DNA from: Luteibacter rhizovicinus DSM 16549
Lineage (GTDB): Bacteria; Pseudomonadota; Gammaproteobacteria; Xanthomonadales; Rhodanobacteraceae
Assembly: GCF_001887595.1 (NCBI RefSeq)
Contig: NZ_CP017480.1
Span: 2,019,001 to 2,083,000 of the forward strand
Length of the DNA stretch: 64,000 nucleotides
Reading direction: 5' to 3'
Shown here piece after piece: positions 28,651-38,600 of the stretch. The number at the start of each line of letters is the position of its first letter. Position 1 is the stretch's first letter. Under the pieces are notes generated by a model. The model was given only the letters and a program-made list of their open reading frames with translations, searched no databases and was not told where the DNA came from. The translations under genes and the position numbers were made by a program.

Positions 28651-28698
28651 GAGCCGCTCGCGCCCGTCCGGAGAGGTCGTCCGGAAAGGCAGTGAGCC

Positions 28699-31326
28699 AT
28701 GAAGAAGCACATCTCGCAGGCGGCCGTCGCCGCTAAAGCCTTCACCAACGCCAGTGCCGACGCCTACCGTCCGGCCGACGAACTGCTGCGCTCGCTGGAC
28801 GCCCGCACCGACGGTCTGGACGAGGTCGCCATCGCCGAGCGGCTGGACCGCGACGGCATCAACGAAGTCGGGCACGAGAAGCCGCCGCACTGGTCGATCC
28901 AGCTGCTGCACGCCTTCCGCAACCCCTTCATCATCGTCTTGCTCGTCCTTGCGGTGGTCCAGCTCGTCACCGCGCCGGATGATCTCACCGGCCCGGTGAT
29001 CATCGCGGTGATGGTCGGCATCAGCGTGCTCCTCTCGTTCTCCCAGGAGTTTCGCTCCTCGCGGGCGGCCGAGAAGCTCAAGGCCATGGTCCGCAATACC
29101 TCCACGGTGACCCGCCGTGCCGAGGACGGGCACGCCGAGCGGATCGAAGTGCCGGTCGAGGAACTGGTGGTGGGCGACATCGTCCACCTCGGCGCCGGCG
29201 ACATGGTGCCGGCCGACCTTCGCCTGCTGGCCGCCAAGGACCTGTTCATCAGCCAGGCCATCCTCACCGGCGAATCGCTGCCGGTGGAGAAGGCCGCACC
29301 GAACGCCACCACTGGTCCGGGCACCGCCGACGGTCCGCTGGACCTGCCCACGGTCTGCTACATGGGCACCAACGTGGTCTCCGGCACGGCGACGGCCGTG
29401 GTGCTGGCGACCGGCGCACGTACCTATCTCGGCTCGCTCGCGCACACCCTCTCGGGCGAGCGCGTGCAGACCAGCTTCGACCGCGGCATCTCCTCGGTGA
29501 GCTGGCTGCTGATCCGCTTCATGGCGGTGATGGTGCCGGTGGTCTTCCTGATCAACGGCTTCGACAAGCACGACTGGCTCGAAGCCTTCATGTTCGGCCT
29601 CTCGGTCGCGGTCGGCCTGACGCCGGAAATGCTGCCGCTGATCGTCACCGCCAACCTCGGCAAGGGCGCCATCGCCATGTCGAAGCGCAAGGTGGTGGTC
29701 AAGCGCCTCAATGCGATCCAGAACTTCGGCGCGATGGACGTGCTGTGCACCGACAAGACCGGCACGCTGACGCTGGACAAGATCGTGCTCGAACGCCATG
29801 TCGACCTCAACGGTGACGACTCCGACGACGCGCTGGAGTATGGCTACCTCAACAGCCGCTTCCAGACCGGCCTGCGCAACCTCATGGACAAGGCGGTGCT
29901 GACGCATCGCGACCTCGAGCCGATCGCTTCCCGCTTCCACGTGGTCGACGAGATTCCTTTCGACTTCCAGCGCCGGCGCATGTCGGTCGTGGTATCGGAC
30001 GGTCGCGGCGAGCAATTGCTTGTGTGCAAGGGCGCCGTCGAAGAGATGCTGCAGATCTGCAGCGAGGCACGGATCGGCGATGTGGTCGAGCCGATGACCT
30101 CGGAGAAGCGTGCCGAGATCCGCGCGATGACGCGCGAACTCAACGAGGACGGCCTGCGCGTGCTCATCGTCGCCATTCGCCGTGACCCGGCGGGCGAGCG
30201 GGCTTACGGCGTGGCCGACGAATCGGGCCTGACCGCGGTCGGCTGCCTGGCCTTCCTCGATCCGCCGAAGGATTCGGCGGCGACAGCGATTCGTGCGCTG
30301 AACCATCACGGCGTCGCGGTGAAGGTCATCACCGGCGACAACGAAGCGGTTACGCGCAAGATCTGTACCGAAGTGGGTCTCGACGTCACGGCATCCGCTC
30401 TCGGGCGCGATATCGAACAGCTGGATGACGATGCGCTCGACGCGATGGTCGAGAAGACCACGGTGTTCGCGAAGATGTCGCCGGTACAGAAGGCGCGCGT
30501 GGTCAAGGCGCTGCAGCGGCGCGGTCACACCGTCGGTTTCCTGGGTGACGGCATCAACGATGCGCCGGCACTGCGCGAAGCGGATGTCGGCATCTCGGTC
30601 GACACGGCAACGGATATCGCCAAGGAATCGGCGGACATCATCCTGCTCGAGAAGAACCTGATGGTGCTGGAGGAGGGCGTGATCGAAGGTCGCGTCACCT
30701 TCGGCAACATCATGAAGTACATCAAGATGACCGCCAGCTCGAACTTCGGCAACGTGTTCAGCGTGCTGGTGGCGAGTGCTTTCCTGCCGTTCCTGCCGAT
30801 GCTGCCCCTGCAGATCCTCGTGCAGAACCTGCTGTACGACCTGTCCCAGCTGTCGATCCCGTTCGATCGCATGGACGAGGAGTACCTGCGTCACCCGCGC
30901 AAATGGGATGCGGGCGATATCGGTCGCTTCATGGTCTGGATCGGTCCGGTCAGCTCGGTGTTCGACATCACCACGTTCTGGCTGATGTGGCATTACTTCG
31001 GTGCCCACGACGTCGCCCACCAGTCGTTGTTCCAGTCGGGCTGGTTCATTGAAGGCCTGCTCTCGCAGACCCTCGTGGTGCACATGATCCGCACGCGACG
31101 CGTTCCGTTCCTGCAGAGCGTGGCCTCCGCACCGGTGCTGGCCCTGACCGGCGCGATCATGGTCATCGGCATGCTGATTCCCTACTCGGGGCTCGGTGCG
31201 CGCATCGGCATGGTGCCGCTGCCGGGCATCTACTTCGCCTGGCTGGCGGTGACCCTGGTGAGCTATTGCGTGCTCACCCAGCTGATGAAGACGATCTACA
31301 TCCGCCGCTACGGACGCTGGCTGTAA
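28699..31326 (+). CDS. mgtA: Magnesium-translocating P-type ATPase
   Basis: This P3B-type inner-membrane ATPase imports Mg2+. It has 875 residues, close to E. coli MgtA (898). The actuator motif ILTGESLPVEK, the phosphorylation site CTDKTGTLTLDK (Asp352) and the hinge GDGINDAPALREADVGISVD are intact. Ten helices are expected, with the C-terminal membrane domain including NLLYDLSQLSIPFD. AAAGG precedes the ATG by 11 bases. The gene lies at the end of a transcript with a long leader and two small ORFs, which suggests control after initiation, probably by Mg2+. An unlinked or nearby mgtC is not present. Confidence 0.95.
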   Translation: MKKHISQAAVAAKAFTNASADAYRPADELLRSLDARTDGLDEVAIAERLDRDGINEVGHEKPPHWSIQLLHAFRNPFIIVLLVLAVVQLVTAPDDLTGPVIIAVMVGISVLLSFSQEFRSSRAAEKLKAMVRNTSTVTRRAEDGHAERIEVPVEELVVGDIVHLGAGDMVPADLRLLAAKDLFISQAILTGESLPVEKAAPNATTGPGTADGPLDLPTVCYMGTNVVSGTATAVVLATGARTYLGSLAHTLSGERVQTSFDRGISSVSWLLIRFMAVMVPVVFLINGFDKHDWLEAFMFGLSVAVGLTPEMLPLIVTANLGKGAIAMSKRKVVVKRLNAIQNFGAMDVLCTDKTGTLTLDKIVLERHVDLNGDDSDDALEYGYLNSRFQTGLRNLMDKAVLTHRDLEPIASRFHVVDEIPFDFQRRRMSVVVSDGRGEQLLVCKGAVEEMLQICSEARIGDVVEPMTSEKRAEIRAMTRELNEDGLRVLIVAIRRDPAGERAYGVADESGLTAVGCLAFLDPPKDSAATAIRALNHHGVAVKVITGDNEAVTRKICTEVGLDVTASALGRDIEQLDDDALDAMVEKTTVFAKMSPVQKARVVKALQRRGHTVGFLGDGINDAPALREADVGISVDTATDIAKESADIILLEKNLMVLEEGVIEGRVTFGNIMKYIKMTASSNFGNVFSVLVASAFLPFLPMLPLQILVQNLLYDLSQLSIPFDRMDEEYLRHPRKWDAGDIGRFMVWIGPVSSVFDITTFWLMWHYFGAHDVAHQSLFQSGWFIEGLLSQTLVVHMIRTRRVPFLQSVASAPVLALTGAIMVIGMLIPYSGLGARIGMVPLPGIYFAWLAVTLVSYCVLTQLMKTIYIRRYGRWL

Positions 31327-31413
31327 GACTACGAACCGGCATGGGCGTCGATGGACAGACGCCCATGCGCGGGTACGGTGTCATGTGTGCTCCCCAACCA
31401 AGGAGACACCACG

Positions 31414-31920
31414 ATGCTTCGAAACACCCTCGCCGCCGCCCTGCTGTTCGTTCCCGCCGTTGTCATGGCCCAGGCGGATACCCCGCCGAAACCGGCCCCG
31501 GCTCCCGTTCCCGCACGCTACGTCGACGCGATCGACTGGCCGGCATCCGAAGCCGGTCTCGAGCGCTTCCAGAAGCTCGAAGAGCACCTCTCGGGTGCGT
31601 TCGCCAACGTCTGCGGCGACACCTTCTGCGAAGGCGACTACGGCAACCTGCGGCCGATGCAGCTGCGCTGCTCGGTCGATTCCACCAAGGGCACGATGAA
31701 ACAGTGCCTGTGGACGTTCGCCGGCAGCTACACCCAAGTCAACGGCAAGTCCGGTGCCGTGCAGGTCAACGCCAAACTGTTCAAGTGCAAGCTCGCGCTC
31801 GCCAAGGACACACCGGCCGAGTCGTTCTACGAAACGCTCATGGCGGCGAAGGATCCGCTGGAAGTGAAGCTTCCGATGACCCGTAAGACGATCTACGAAG
31901 GACTCCTCGGCTGCCTGTAA
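31414..31920 (+). CDS. Exported hypothetical protein, 168 residues
   Basis: The protein has a clear signal peptide (LLFVPAVVMAQA, cleavage near residue 20), followed by a Pro-rich linker and a globular domain. Five or six cysteines (VCGDTFCEGD, RCSVDS, QCLW, FKCKL, GCL at the C-terminus) suggest disulfides in the periplasm. I do not recognise the family. AAGGAG lies eight bases before the ATG. It stands alone, 87 bases after mgtA. There is no evidence that it works with the transporter. Confidence 0.82.
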   Translation: MLRNTLAAALLFVPAVVMAQADTPPKPAPAPVPARYVDAIDWPASEAGLERFQKLEEHLSGAFANVCGDTFCEGDYGNLRPMQLRCSVDSTKGTMKQCLWTFAGSYTQVNGKSGAVQVNAKLFKCKLALAKDTPAESFYETLMAAKDPLEVKLPMTRKTIYEGLLGCL

Positions 31921-32021
31921 CCGGCTCATCGCAGTAACGCCACGCCCTGCCGCGCGTTCCCTTGCGGCAGGGCGTCTTTGTTGGTCCTCTCCGGATACCC
32001 ACTCCCGTCGAGGCTACCCGC

Positions 32022-32495
32022 ATGCGCAACACCCTCCCGTTCGCCGCTCTGCTGCTCGCCGTCGCTGCGCCAAGCTTCGCCGACGAGTCGCCCAAGGCGC
32101 AGGTCCAGCAGGTGGTAGACACTTTCCAGGCGTCATTGAAAGCAAAGGATGCCAAGGCCCTCGGCGACCTGTTCCTGCCGGAGAGCAAGGCCTGGATCAC
32201 GACGCTCGGTGAGCCGTCGTTCACCAACGTCAAGGCCAAACACCCCGAGGTGACGCGGTACAAGCAAGGCAGCTGGCAGGAGTTCACGGACTTCGTCGGC
32301 AAGGCCAAGGGCAGTGTCGAGGAGCGCTTTCACAACGTACGCATCGATACCGACGGCTCGGTCGCGTCGGTCTACTTCGATTTCGAGTTCCTGATGGACG
32401 GCAAGGTCGGCAACCATGGCGCGGAGACCTGGCAGCTGGTCCGCACCGACAACGGCTGGAAGATCGCCGCCATGCTCTACTCCTCGAACTTCTGA
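32022..32495 (+). CDS. Exported NTF2/SnoaL-like protein
   Basis: This periplasmic protein of 157 residues has a signal peptide (ending PSFA-DE). The mature part starts with VQQVVDTFQASLKAKDAKAL and ends with WQLVRTDNGWKIAAMLYS, the helix-first and strand-last pattern of the NTF2/DUF4440 cone-shaped fold. Such domains bind small ligands or act as minor enzymes; no activity can be assigned. GAGG precedes the start by eight bases. The next gene is a sensor kinase 34 bases on, so co-transcription is possible. Confidence 0.82.
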   Translation: MRNTLPFAALLLAVAAPSFADESPKAQVQQVVDTFQASLKAKDAKALGDLFLPESKAWITTLGEPSFTNVKAKHPEVTRYKQGSWQEFTDFVGKAKGSVEERFHNVRIDTDGSVASVYFDFEFLMDGKVGNHGAETWQLVRTDNGWKIAAMLYSSNF

Positions 32496-32529
32496 CCGAT
32501 AGAATCGGCGGAAACGCGTAGGAGTCATC

Positions 32530-33588
32530 GTGCAGGAAGATCGGAACGTCACGGTATCGCCGGGCATGGCCTGGGTCGCAGGCCTGCCCATCTTCGGCTG
32601 CATGCTGGTGATGGGTTTCCCCTCGTCGATCAGCGATCCGAAAGCGCTGGCGTTCCGCCTGTTCTACACGCTGTCCTACCTCGCCTGGATCGTTCCCCTG
32701 GGCTGGTTGCAGCGCGTGCTGTGGCGCCGCGGTGCTAGCTGGTGGACGATGGCGGCGGTGCTGCTGCCGGTGAGCTACGCGATGTCGGTGATCAACGCGG
32801 TGGCCGCGCTGGAGAACCTGGCCAGTGCGGAGATGCGCGCGAAGGTCACGTGGGTCTGGGTCTTCGGTGGCCTGGATGGCTGCTGGCTCGCCCTCATCGC
32901 GTTCTGCGGCCTGCAGGCCATGGTCCTGCACCGTGCGGCCTTGCGCGCCGAAGGCGAGCGCCTGGTGCTCGCTGCGCAGGCGACACGCGATGCGGAGCTG
33001 CGCGCGTTGAAGTACCAGTTGCAGCCGCATTTCCTGTTCAACACCCTCAACGCCATCTCCGCGCTGGTGAACGACGATCGCAAGCGGGATGCCAGCCGGA
33101 TGATCGCCCGCCTTGGCGACTTCCTTCGTACCACCCTGGAGGAAACGCGAGGGCACGAAGTGACGGTGGGGGACGAAGTGGTGTTCACCTCCGCCTACCT
33201 GGACATCGAGAAAGCCAGACTAGGCGACCGCCTGCGCATCGATCTCCAGACCGGTCCCGACACCCTCGATGCGCTGGTGCCCCACTTGCTCCTGCAGCCC
33301 CTGGTTGAGAATGCGATACGCCATGGCATCGCGCCCAGGACGGAGGGCGGCACCGTGTCGATCCGCGTACAACGTGAGTCCGAGGCCCTGCGTGTCGTCG
33401 TCGAGAACGACTGGCTCGAGGAGGCGGCGAGCGAAGGGCAGGGTGTCGGTCTTGCCAACGTGCGCGCCCGTCTCGACGCTCTTCACCCCGGCGCGCATGC
33501 CTTGGAAGCGGGGCCCTTCGGGGCTCGGTGGCGAGTGACTGTGACCTTGCCCTGGCGAGTGTCCCCGCCGACGAAGGAGGCGGGATGA
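32530..33588 (+). CDS. LytS/YehU-type sensor histidine kinase
   Basis: Inner-membrane sensor, 352 residues, with about four helices in the N-terminal 135 residues and no large periplasmic domain. The His_kinase (PF06580) motif is YQLQPHFLFNTLNAISAL with His167, followed by the N-box LQPLVENAIRHGI and a GVGLANVRARL ATP-lid region. The GTG start has AGGAG five bases upstream. Its stop overlaps the start of the response regulator (ATGA), a normal pairing for this family. The signal is unknown; family members sense pyruvate, peptides or membrane state. Confidence 0.92.
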   Translation: MQEDRNVTVSPGMAWVAGLPIFGCMLVMGFPSSISDPKALAFRLFYTLSYLAWIVPLGWLQRVLWRRGASWWTMAAVLLPVSYAMSVINAVAALENLASAEMRAKVTWVWVFGGLDGCWLALIAFCGLQAMVLHRAALRAEGERLVLAAQATRDAELRALKYQLQPHFLFNTLNAISALVNDDRKRDASRMIARLGDFLRTTLEETRGHEVTVGDEVVFTSAYLDIEKARLGDRLRIDLQTGPDTLDALVPHLLLQPLVENAIRHGIAPRTEGGTVSIRVQRESEALRVVVENDWLEEAASEGQGVGLANVRARLDALHPGAHALEAGPFGARWRVTVTLPWRVSPPTKEAG

Positions 33589-34301
33589 TTCGCGTGGCCG
33601 TGGTGGACGACGAGCCGCTCGCACGCAGCGGTGTGCTTTCACGTTTGCGTGCCGAGCCGGACGTCACGGTGGTGGCCGAGTGCCACGATGGTCACGCGCT
33701 GGCGACGCTGCGCAGGGCCGAGGTGGACGTCGCCTTTGTCGATGTGCAGATGCCCGGCCTGAGCGGGCTCGATGCATTGGCGGCCATCCCTGTGGCGGAA
33801 CGACCGCTGGCGATCCTGCTCACCGCGCATGACAGCTTCGCCTTGCGCGCTTTTGAACTCAATGCCATCGATTACCTGCTGAAACCGATCGACGACGAAC
33901 GTTTCGCCGAGGCGATCGACCGCGCGCGTCGCCAGCTCGGGCACACGGTGACGAGCTCCTGGCCTGAACGCTTCAGCATTCGTATCGGCACGCGCCTGAG
34001 TTTCGTCGAAGCGGCGGATATCACCTGGATCGAGGCCGACGGCGATTACGCCGCGTTGCACGTGAGCGGACAGCGCCATCTCCTGCGCGAGACCCTGACG
34101 ACGTTGTCTCGCAAGCTCGATCCAGCGCGCTTCCTTCGCGTGCATCGCTCGGCCATCGTCCGCGTGGATCAGGTCGCGGAGTTCCAGCCCCGTCCCAACC
34201 GCGACGCGGTACTTCGCCTGCGCGACGGCACGACGTTGCGAGCGAGCCGCACCTACATCGGCGCCCTGCTCGCCGCTCTTCACCAGCGCACCCACAGCTA
34301 G
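33585..34301 (+). CDS. LytR/AlgR-type response regulator
   Basis: Cytoplasmic DNA-binding regulator, 238 residues. The receiver domain has acidic residues D8/D9, the phospho-acceptor D53 in VDVQMPG and the KP motif in LLKPIDDE. The C-terminal LytTR domain (about 135-238) includes ITWIEADGDYAALHV and FLRVHRSAIVRVDQV. It is translationally coupled to the sensor kinase. Targets are unknown; the acyltransferase downstream and the NTF2-like gene upstream are candidates by position only. Confidence 0.93.
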   Translation: MIRVAVVDDEPLARSGVLSRLRAEPDVTVVAECHDGHALATLRRAEVDVAFVDVQMPGLSGLDALAAIPVAERPLAILLTAHDSFALRAFELNAIDYLLKPIDDERFAEAIDRARRQLGHTVTSSWPERFSIRIGTRLSFVEAADITWIEADGDYAALHVSGQRHLLRETLTTLSRKLDPARFLRVHRSAIVRVDQVAEFQPRPNRDAVLRLRDGTTLRASRTYIGALLAALHQRTHS

Positions 34302-34417
34302 CGACCACCGTCGCAGGGTGCCTCCGGATGCGCCGTGCCTCCGAATCGCCATAACCCGGCCTGCGATTGCGCCCGGTACTCCCGCACATTCACGCTCAGC
34401 CCAAGCAAGGAACGCGC

Positions 34418-35560
34418 ATGACCCGCCTCCCCGGACTCGACACGCTGCGCGCCGTCGCCATCGCGTGGGTGCTCCTGTTCCATAGCTACCTCATTGGCGG
34501 TCTCGGCGACGGCTACGGTTTGCTGCAGTGGTCCGGGTGGATGGGCGTGGATCTCTTCTTCGTGCTCAGCGGATACCTGATCGGCACGCAGGTCCTGAAG
34601 GCCCTGTCCCAGACGGGCACACTCGACTTCCGCGCATTCTACGCGCGCCGCTTCGTGCGCATCCTGCCGGCGTTCTTCGTCGTGCTGGCGCTGTACAAGC
34701 TGTGGGCGGCGTGGCCCGAGACGCCGGGCATGCAGCCGTTGTGGCAGTTCCTCACCTTCACCTTCAACCTCCAGTACGACGACGGCGACAACTACGCGTT
34801 CTCACACGTGTGGTCGCTTTGCGTCGAGGAACATTTCTATCTTGTCTTCCCCTTCCTTGCCTTCGCGCTGACGCGCAGGCCGGCCGCGTGGAAATTCGCC
34901 ACGGTGGCGTTGGTCGTCGTCGTGGGCGGCGTGCTGTTACGCGCCTGGTTGTGGACGCACTTCGTCGGCCCGAATGACAGCCCGGTCGGTGGTCCCGCCG
35001 ACGAACGGGGAACCAGGTATCTGCGTTATCTGTACTACCCGACCTGGGCGCGACTGGACGGGCTCGTTGCCGGTGTCGCGCTGGCGGCCTGCGGTGTCTA
35101 CCGTCCCGCGTGGTTCGCCTGGATCCACGCCCGTGTGAACCTGCTGCTGGCGCTCGGGGGTGCACTGCTTGCCGCGTCCATCGTGCTCTTCGACAACGCA
35201 CGCGCCGACTTCTGGCCCTGCGTGGTCGGCTATCCGCTGGTCGCCCTGGCGATGATGGCCTTCGTCGCTGCCGGTAGCGGCGTAACGTGGTTCGCGCGCC
35301 TGAAGATCCCCGGTGCCGGTTGGTTGGCATCGGCGTCGTACAGCATCTATCTCAGCCACAAGGGCGTGTTCATGCTGGTGCAGGCAGCGCTCGTCGGCCG
35401 GCTGGTCGAGCATGGCCTGTTGCGCTTCGGCATCTATGTGTTGGCGACGTTGGTGGGGGGTGCGGTTCTCCACTACGCGGTGGAGCGTCCGTTCCTGCGT
35501 TGGCGCGATCGCCGATCGCATGCGCTGGCTGTCGCGACCCGGTCGTCCGCAGCGGCCTGA
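34418..35560 (+). CDS. Acyltransferase family 3 membrane protein (OafA/YrhL type)
   Basis: An integral inner-membrane O-acyltransferase, 380 residues with about ten helices. It opens with the family signature LPGLDTLRAVAIAWVLLFHS, then GVDLFFVLSGYLIG and FYARRFVRILPAFF. WSLCVEEHFYLVFP carries a conserved Glu-His. Members acetylate or acylate surface sugars such as O-antigen or exopolysaccharide. The ATG at 34418 has AAGGAA seven bases upstream; a frame 17 codons longer is rejected. It appears monocistronic. The target sugar is unknown. Confidence 0.9.
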   Translation: MTRLPGLDTLRAVAIAWVLLFHSYLIGGLGDGYGLLQWSGWMGVDLFFVLSGYLIGTQVLKALSQTGTLDFRAFYARRFVRILPAFFVVLALYKLWAAWPETPGMQPLWQFLTFTFNLQYDDGDNYAFSHVWSLCVEEHFYLVFPFLAFALTRRPAAWKFATVALVVVVGGVLLRAWLWTHFVGPNDSPVGGPADERGTRYLRYLYYPTWARLDGLVAGVALAACGVYRPAWFAWIHARVNLLLALGGALLAASIVLFDNARADFWPCVVGYPLVALAMMAFVAAGSGVTWFARLKIPGAGWLASASYSIYLSHKGVFMLVQAALVGRLVEHGLLRFGIYVLATLVGGAVLHYAVERPFLRWRDRRSHALAVATRSSAAA

Positions 35561-35577
35561 CACCGTCCTGACAGAAA

Positions 35578-35613
35578 GGGCACGTCGGGTGCCGCGGCAT
35601 CCCGGTCGTGCCC
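35578..35613 (+). terminator. Strong hairpin after the acyltransferase gene
   Basis: GGGCACG (35578-35584) pairs with CGTGCCC (35607-35613), with a further GGGTGCC/GGCATCCC inner stem. It lacks a T-run. It separates the acyltransferase from the macroglobulin-PBP1c operon and could be a terminator or part of that operon's 5' leader. Confidence 0.4.
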
Positions 35614-35675
35614 GGTCGCCGCCTCGAAATCGCCACGAGGTCATGCGACACTTTGCCCACTCACAGGGAACCAAC

Positions 35676-38600
35676 ATGTCGAACCATAGGAAGGTCCGCC
35701 GTATCGGCGGCATCGTTGTTGTGTGCGGTCTGCTGTCCATCGTTAGCCTCCTGGGTGCCTGTCGGCACGACGAGGGAGATAAACCCGCCCTGCAGGGCGC
35801 AGCCCCAGCCGCCGCCAAAGGCGGCAAGCAGGATTTCGGTGTCGCCTCGGCGAGCAGCCGCTTTCGCGACGGGCGCAGTGAGCTGGTGCTGATCTTTACG
35901 GCACCGCTGGTGGATGCGCAGCCCTTCGACGAGCGGATCGTCGTCACCGGCCCCAACGGAGGGGGCGTTACCGGCAGTTGGACGCTCGACAGCGACCGGA
36001 AGACGCTTAGCTTCCCGTTCGTCACGGCGAACACCCACTACGCCGTGACGGTGAAGACGACCCTCCTGGCTGCGGACGGTCGTACGTTGGCCGCCGACCA
36101 GCGCCACGATGTCTTTTCTGGCGACATGCCGGCTGCCGTGGGCTTCGCTTCCAAAGGCAGCGTTCTGCCAGCACGGGGTACGCGCGGCTTGCCGATTGTT
36201 TCGATGAACGTCGAAGACGCGAGCATCGAGTTCTTCCGGATCAAGGACGACCAGCTCTCGAAGTTGTTCTGCACGTATTCGGTGGGAAAGCGGCAGGAGA
36301 GCTACGAGCTCGACTTCGAACCGACCAGCTATCGCACCTGTAACGCGGGCACCAGCAGCCCGATGCCGCTGACCGAGATCGGGCAGTCGGTGTATGCCAA
36401 CCATTACACCTTGCCTGGCGAGAAAAACGCGCGCTCGGTGAGTTTCATCCCCGTGCAGGACATTCCCCAGCTGAAGGAGCCCGGCGTTTACATGGCGGTC
36501 CTTCGGCGCGGCGGCTCGTTCAGCGACGCCTATGACACGTCGATCTTCTTCGTCAGCGACCTCGGCCTGCACCTGCGCGTATACAAGGACAACGCATTGC
36601 TCCATGTCGCCTCGCTCAAGGATGGCTCACCGGTCAGCGGTGTCCAGGTCGAGATCGATGGTGAGGGTGGGCAGGCTACGCTTTCAGCGACCACGGATGA
36701 CAAGGGTAACGCCCTGCTTGCCTACAAAGTCGATGTCAACGATGTGCTCGTCGCGCGTCACGGCAGCGACGTGTCCGTGCTTCCGTTCAATCGACCGGCG
36801 CTGGACGTTTCCAACTTCGAGGTGACGGGTCGACGCCAGGCGCCGTTCGAAGTGTATGCCTGGTCCGGTCGGGATCTGTATCGTCCCGGCGAGGATATGC
36901 GCGTGTCCGCCTTGCTGCGTGACTACGACGGCAAACCGATGAATCAGCAGGCGCTTTATGTGCGCCTCAAGCAGCCCGACGGCCGCGCGCTGGTCGATAC
37001 CAAGATCGAGCCCGATGAACTCGACTACTACGAGCTGAAGCAGACCATTCCCGCCGATGCCCCGACCGGTCTGTGGCAACTGGAGTTCCGGCTCGATCCG
37101 GCGGGCAAGGAGTCCGTGCAGGCGTTCCCGTTCCACGTCGAGGAATTCCTTCCCGAACGCCTCAAGGTGGCGATCACCAGTCCGCAGACGCACGTCGTGC
37201 CGGACGAGCCGCTGCGGCTCAAGGTGGAATCGAGCTACCTGTTCGGCGCCCCGGCGGCAGGCAATCGATTTACGGCGAAGCTCTTCGTCGCGCCGGAAGT
37301 GCATCCCCTGCCTGCCATGCAGGACACGTTCTTCGGTGACCCGCTGGTCGCTCCGCACAAAAGCGCCGACGACATCGTCGATCAACCCCTGGATGACAAG
37401 GGCCAGATGGAGCAGGACATCGCCGTTCCCGATGACGTGAAGCCGGTTAGCCCGATGACTTTCGTGGTCTCCGGCAGCGTATACGAGTCCGGTGGCCGCG
37501 CCGTCACGCGTGTCATGAACAAGGTCTATTGGCCGGCAGCGAACCTGGTTGGCGTGCGTCCGCTGTTCGATCCGAAGCAGGGCGCGCCGAGCGAGAGCAA
37601 CGCGTCGTTCGAGATCGTCCGCGCGAACGCCGACGGCAAGCTGGTCGCCGGGCAGCATCTGAAAGTACGCCTGCAACGCGAGATCCGTTCGTTCTACTGG
37701 CTGTACGAGCACGGCGACGACTGGAAGTCGAACGCCAACGTCAGTCTCGAACTGATGGAGGAACACGATATCGACGTCGCCGCCGGCAAGAGCGCGAAGC
37801 TCGACCTCCCGGTCTCGTGGGGCGGGTACCGCCTGGAGGTATTCGATCCGGAAACGAAGTTGACGACGGTGTTCCCCTTCTTCGCCGGCTACAGCTGGGA
37901 CGACGAAAATACGGGCAAGGAAGCGCGGCCGGACAAGGTCAAGATTGCGCTGGACAAGGCGCGTTACCGCACCGGTGACACCATGAAGGTGACGATCACG
38001 CCGCCGCAGCCCGGTCCTGGCGTCCTTTTGGTGGAGTCGGATCATCTGCTCTACACCCGTAATATCGACGCGAAAGCCGGAGCGACCTTCGATATCCCCG
38101 TGACCGCCGAATGGGAACGCCATGACGTCCACGTCGTCGCGCTCGCCTTCCGTGGCGGTCAGGCCAGCGACAAGACGACGCCGGCGCGCGCGATGGGCAT
38201 CGAGCACGTCACCATGGATCGCAACGACCGTCGCATCCCGCTCAAGCTGAGCGTGCCGGCGACGATGCGTCCCGGGAATCCGCTGGATGTCACGGTGCAG
38301 GCGGACGGGCTCGCTGGCAAGCGCGCCTTCGTGGCCGTGGCTGCCGTAGACCAGGGCGTGCTCAACATCACCAACTACCCCGTGCCGGACGCCTGGGCGT
38401 GGATGTTCGCCCGGCGCGCGATGGTGATCGACGCGTATGACCTCTATAGCCGCGTGATCGAGGCGATGGACGGCGCCACCGCGAAGCTGCGCTACGGCGG
38501 CGACATGGGTGGCAAGGGGCTGCCGAAGGCCACGCGCCTGAATCCGAAGGTCAAGATCGTCGATCTCTTCGCCGGTCCGGTGGCCTTCGATGCCAGTGGC

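Noticed and set aside
35313..35675. 120-codon upstream extension of the macroglobulin frame
   Set aside because: It overlaps the acyltransferase gene and would bury the lipoprotein signal; a ribosome site sits before 35676.
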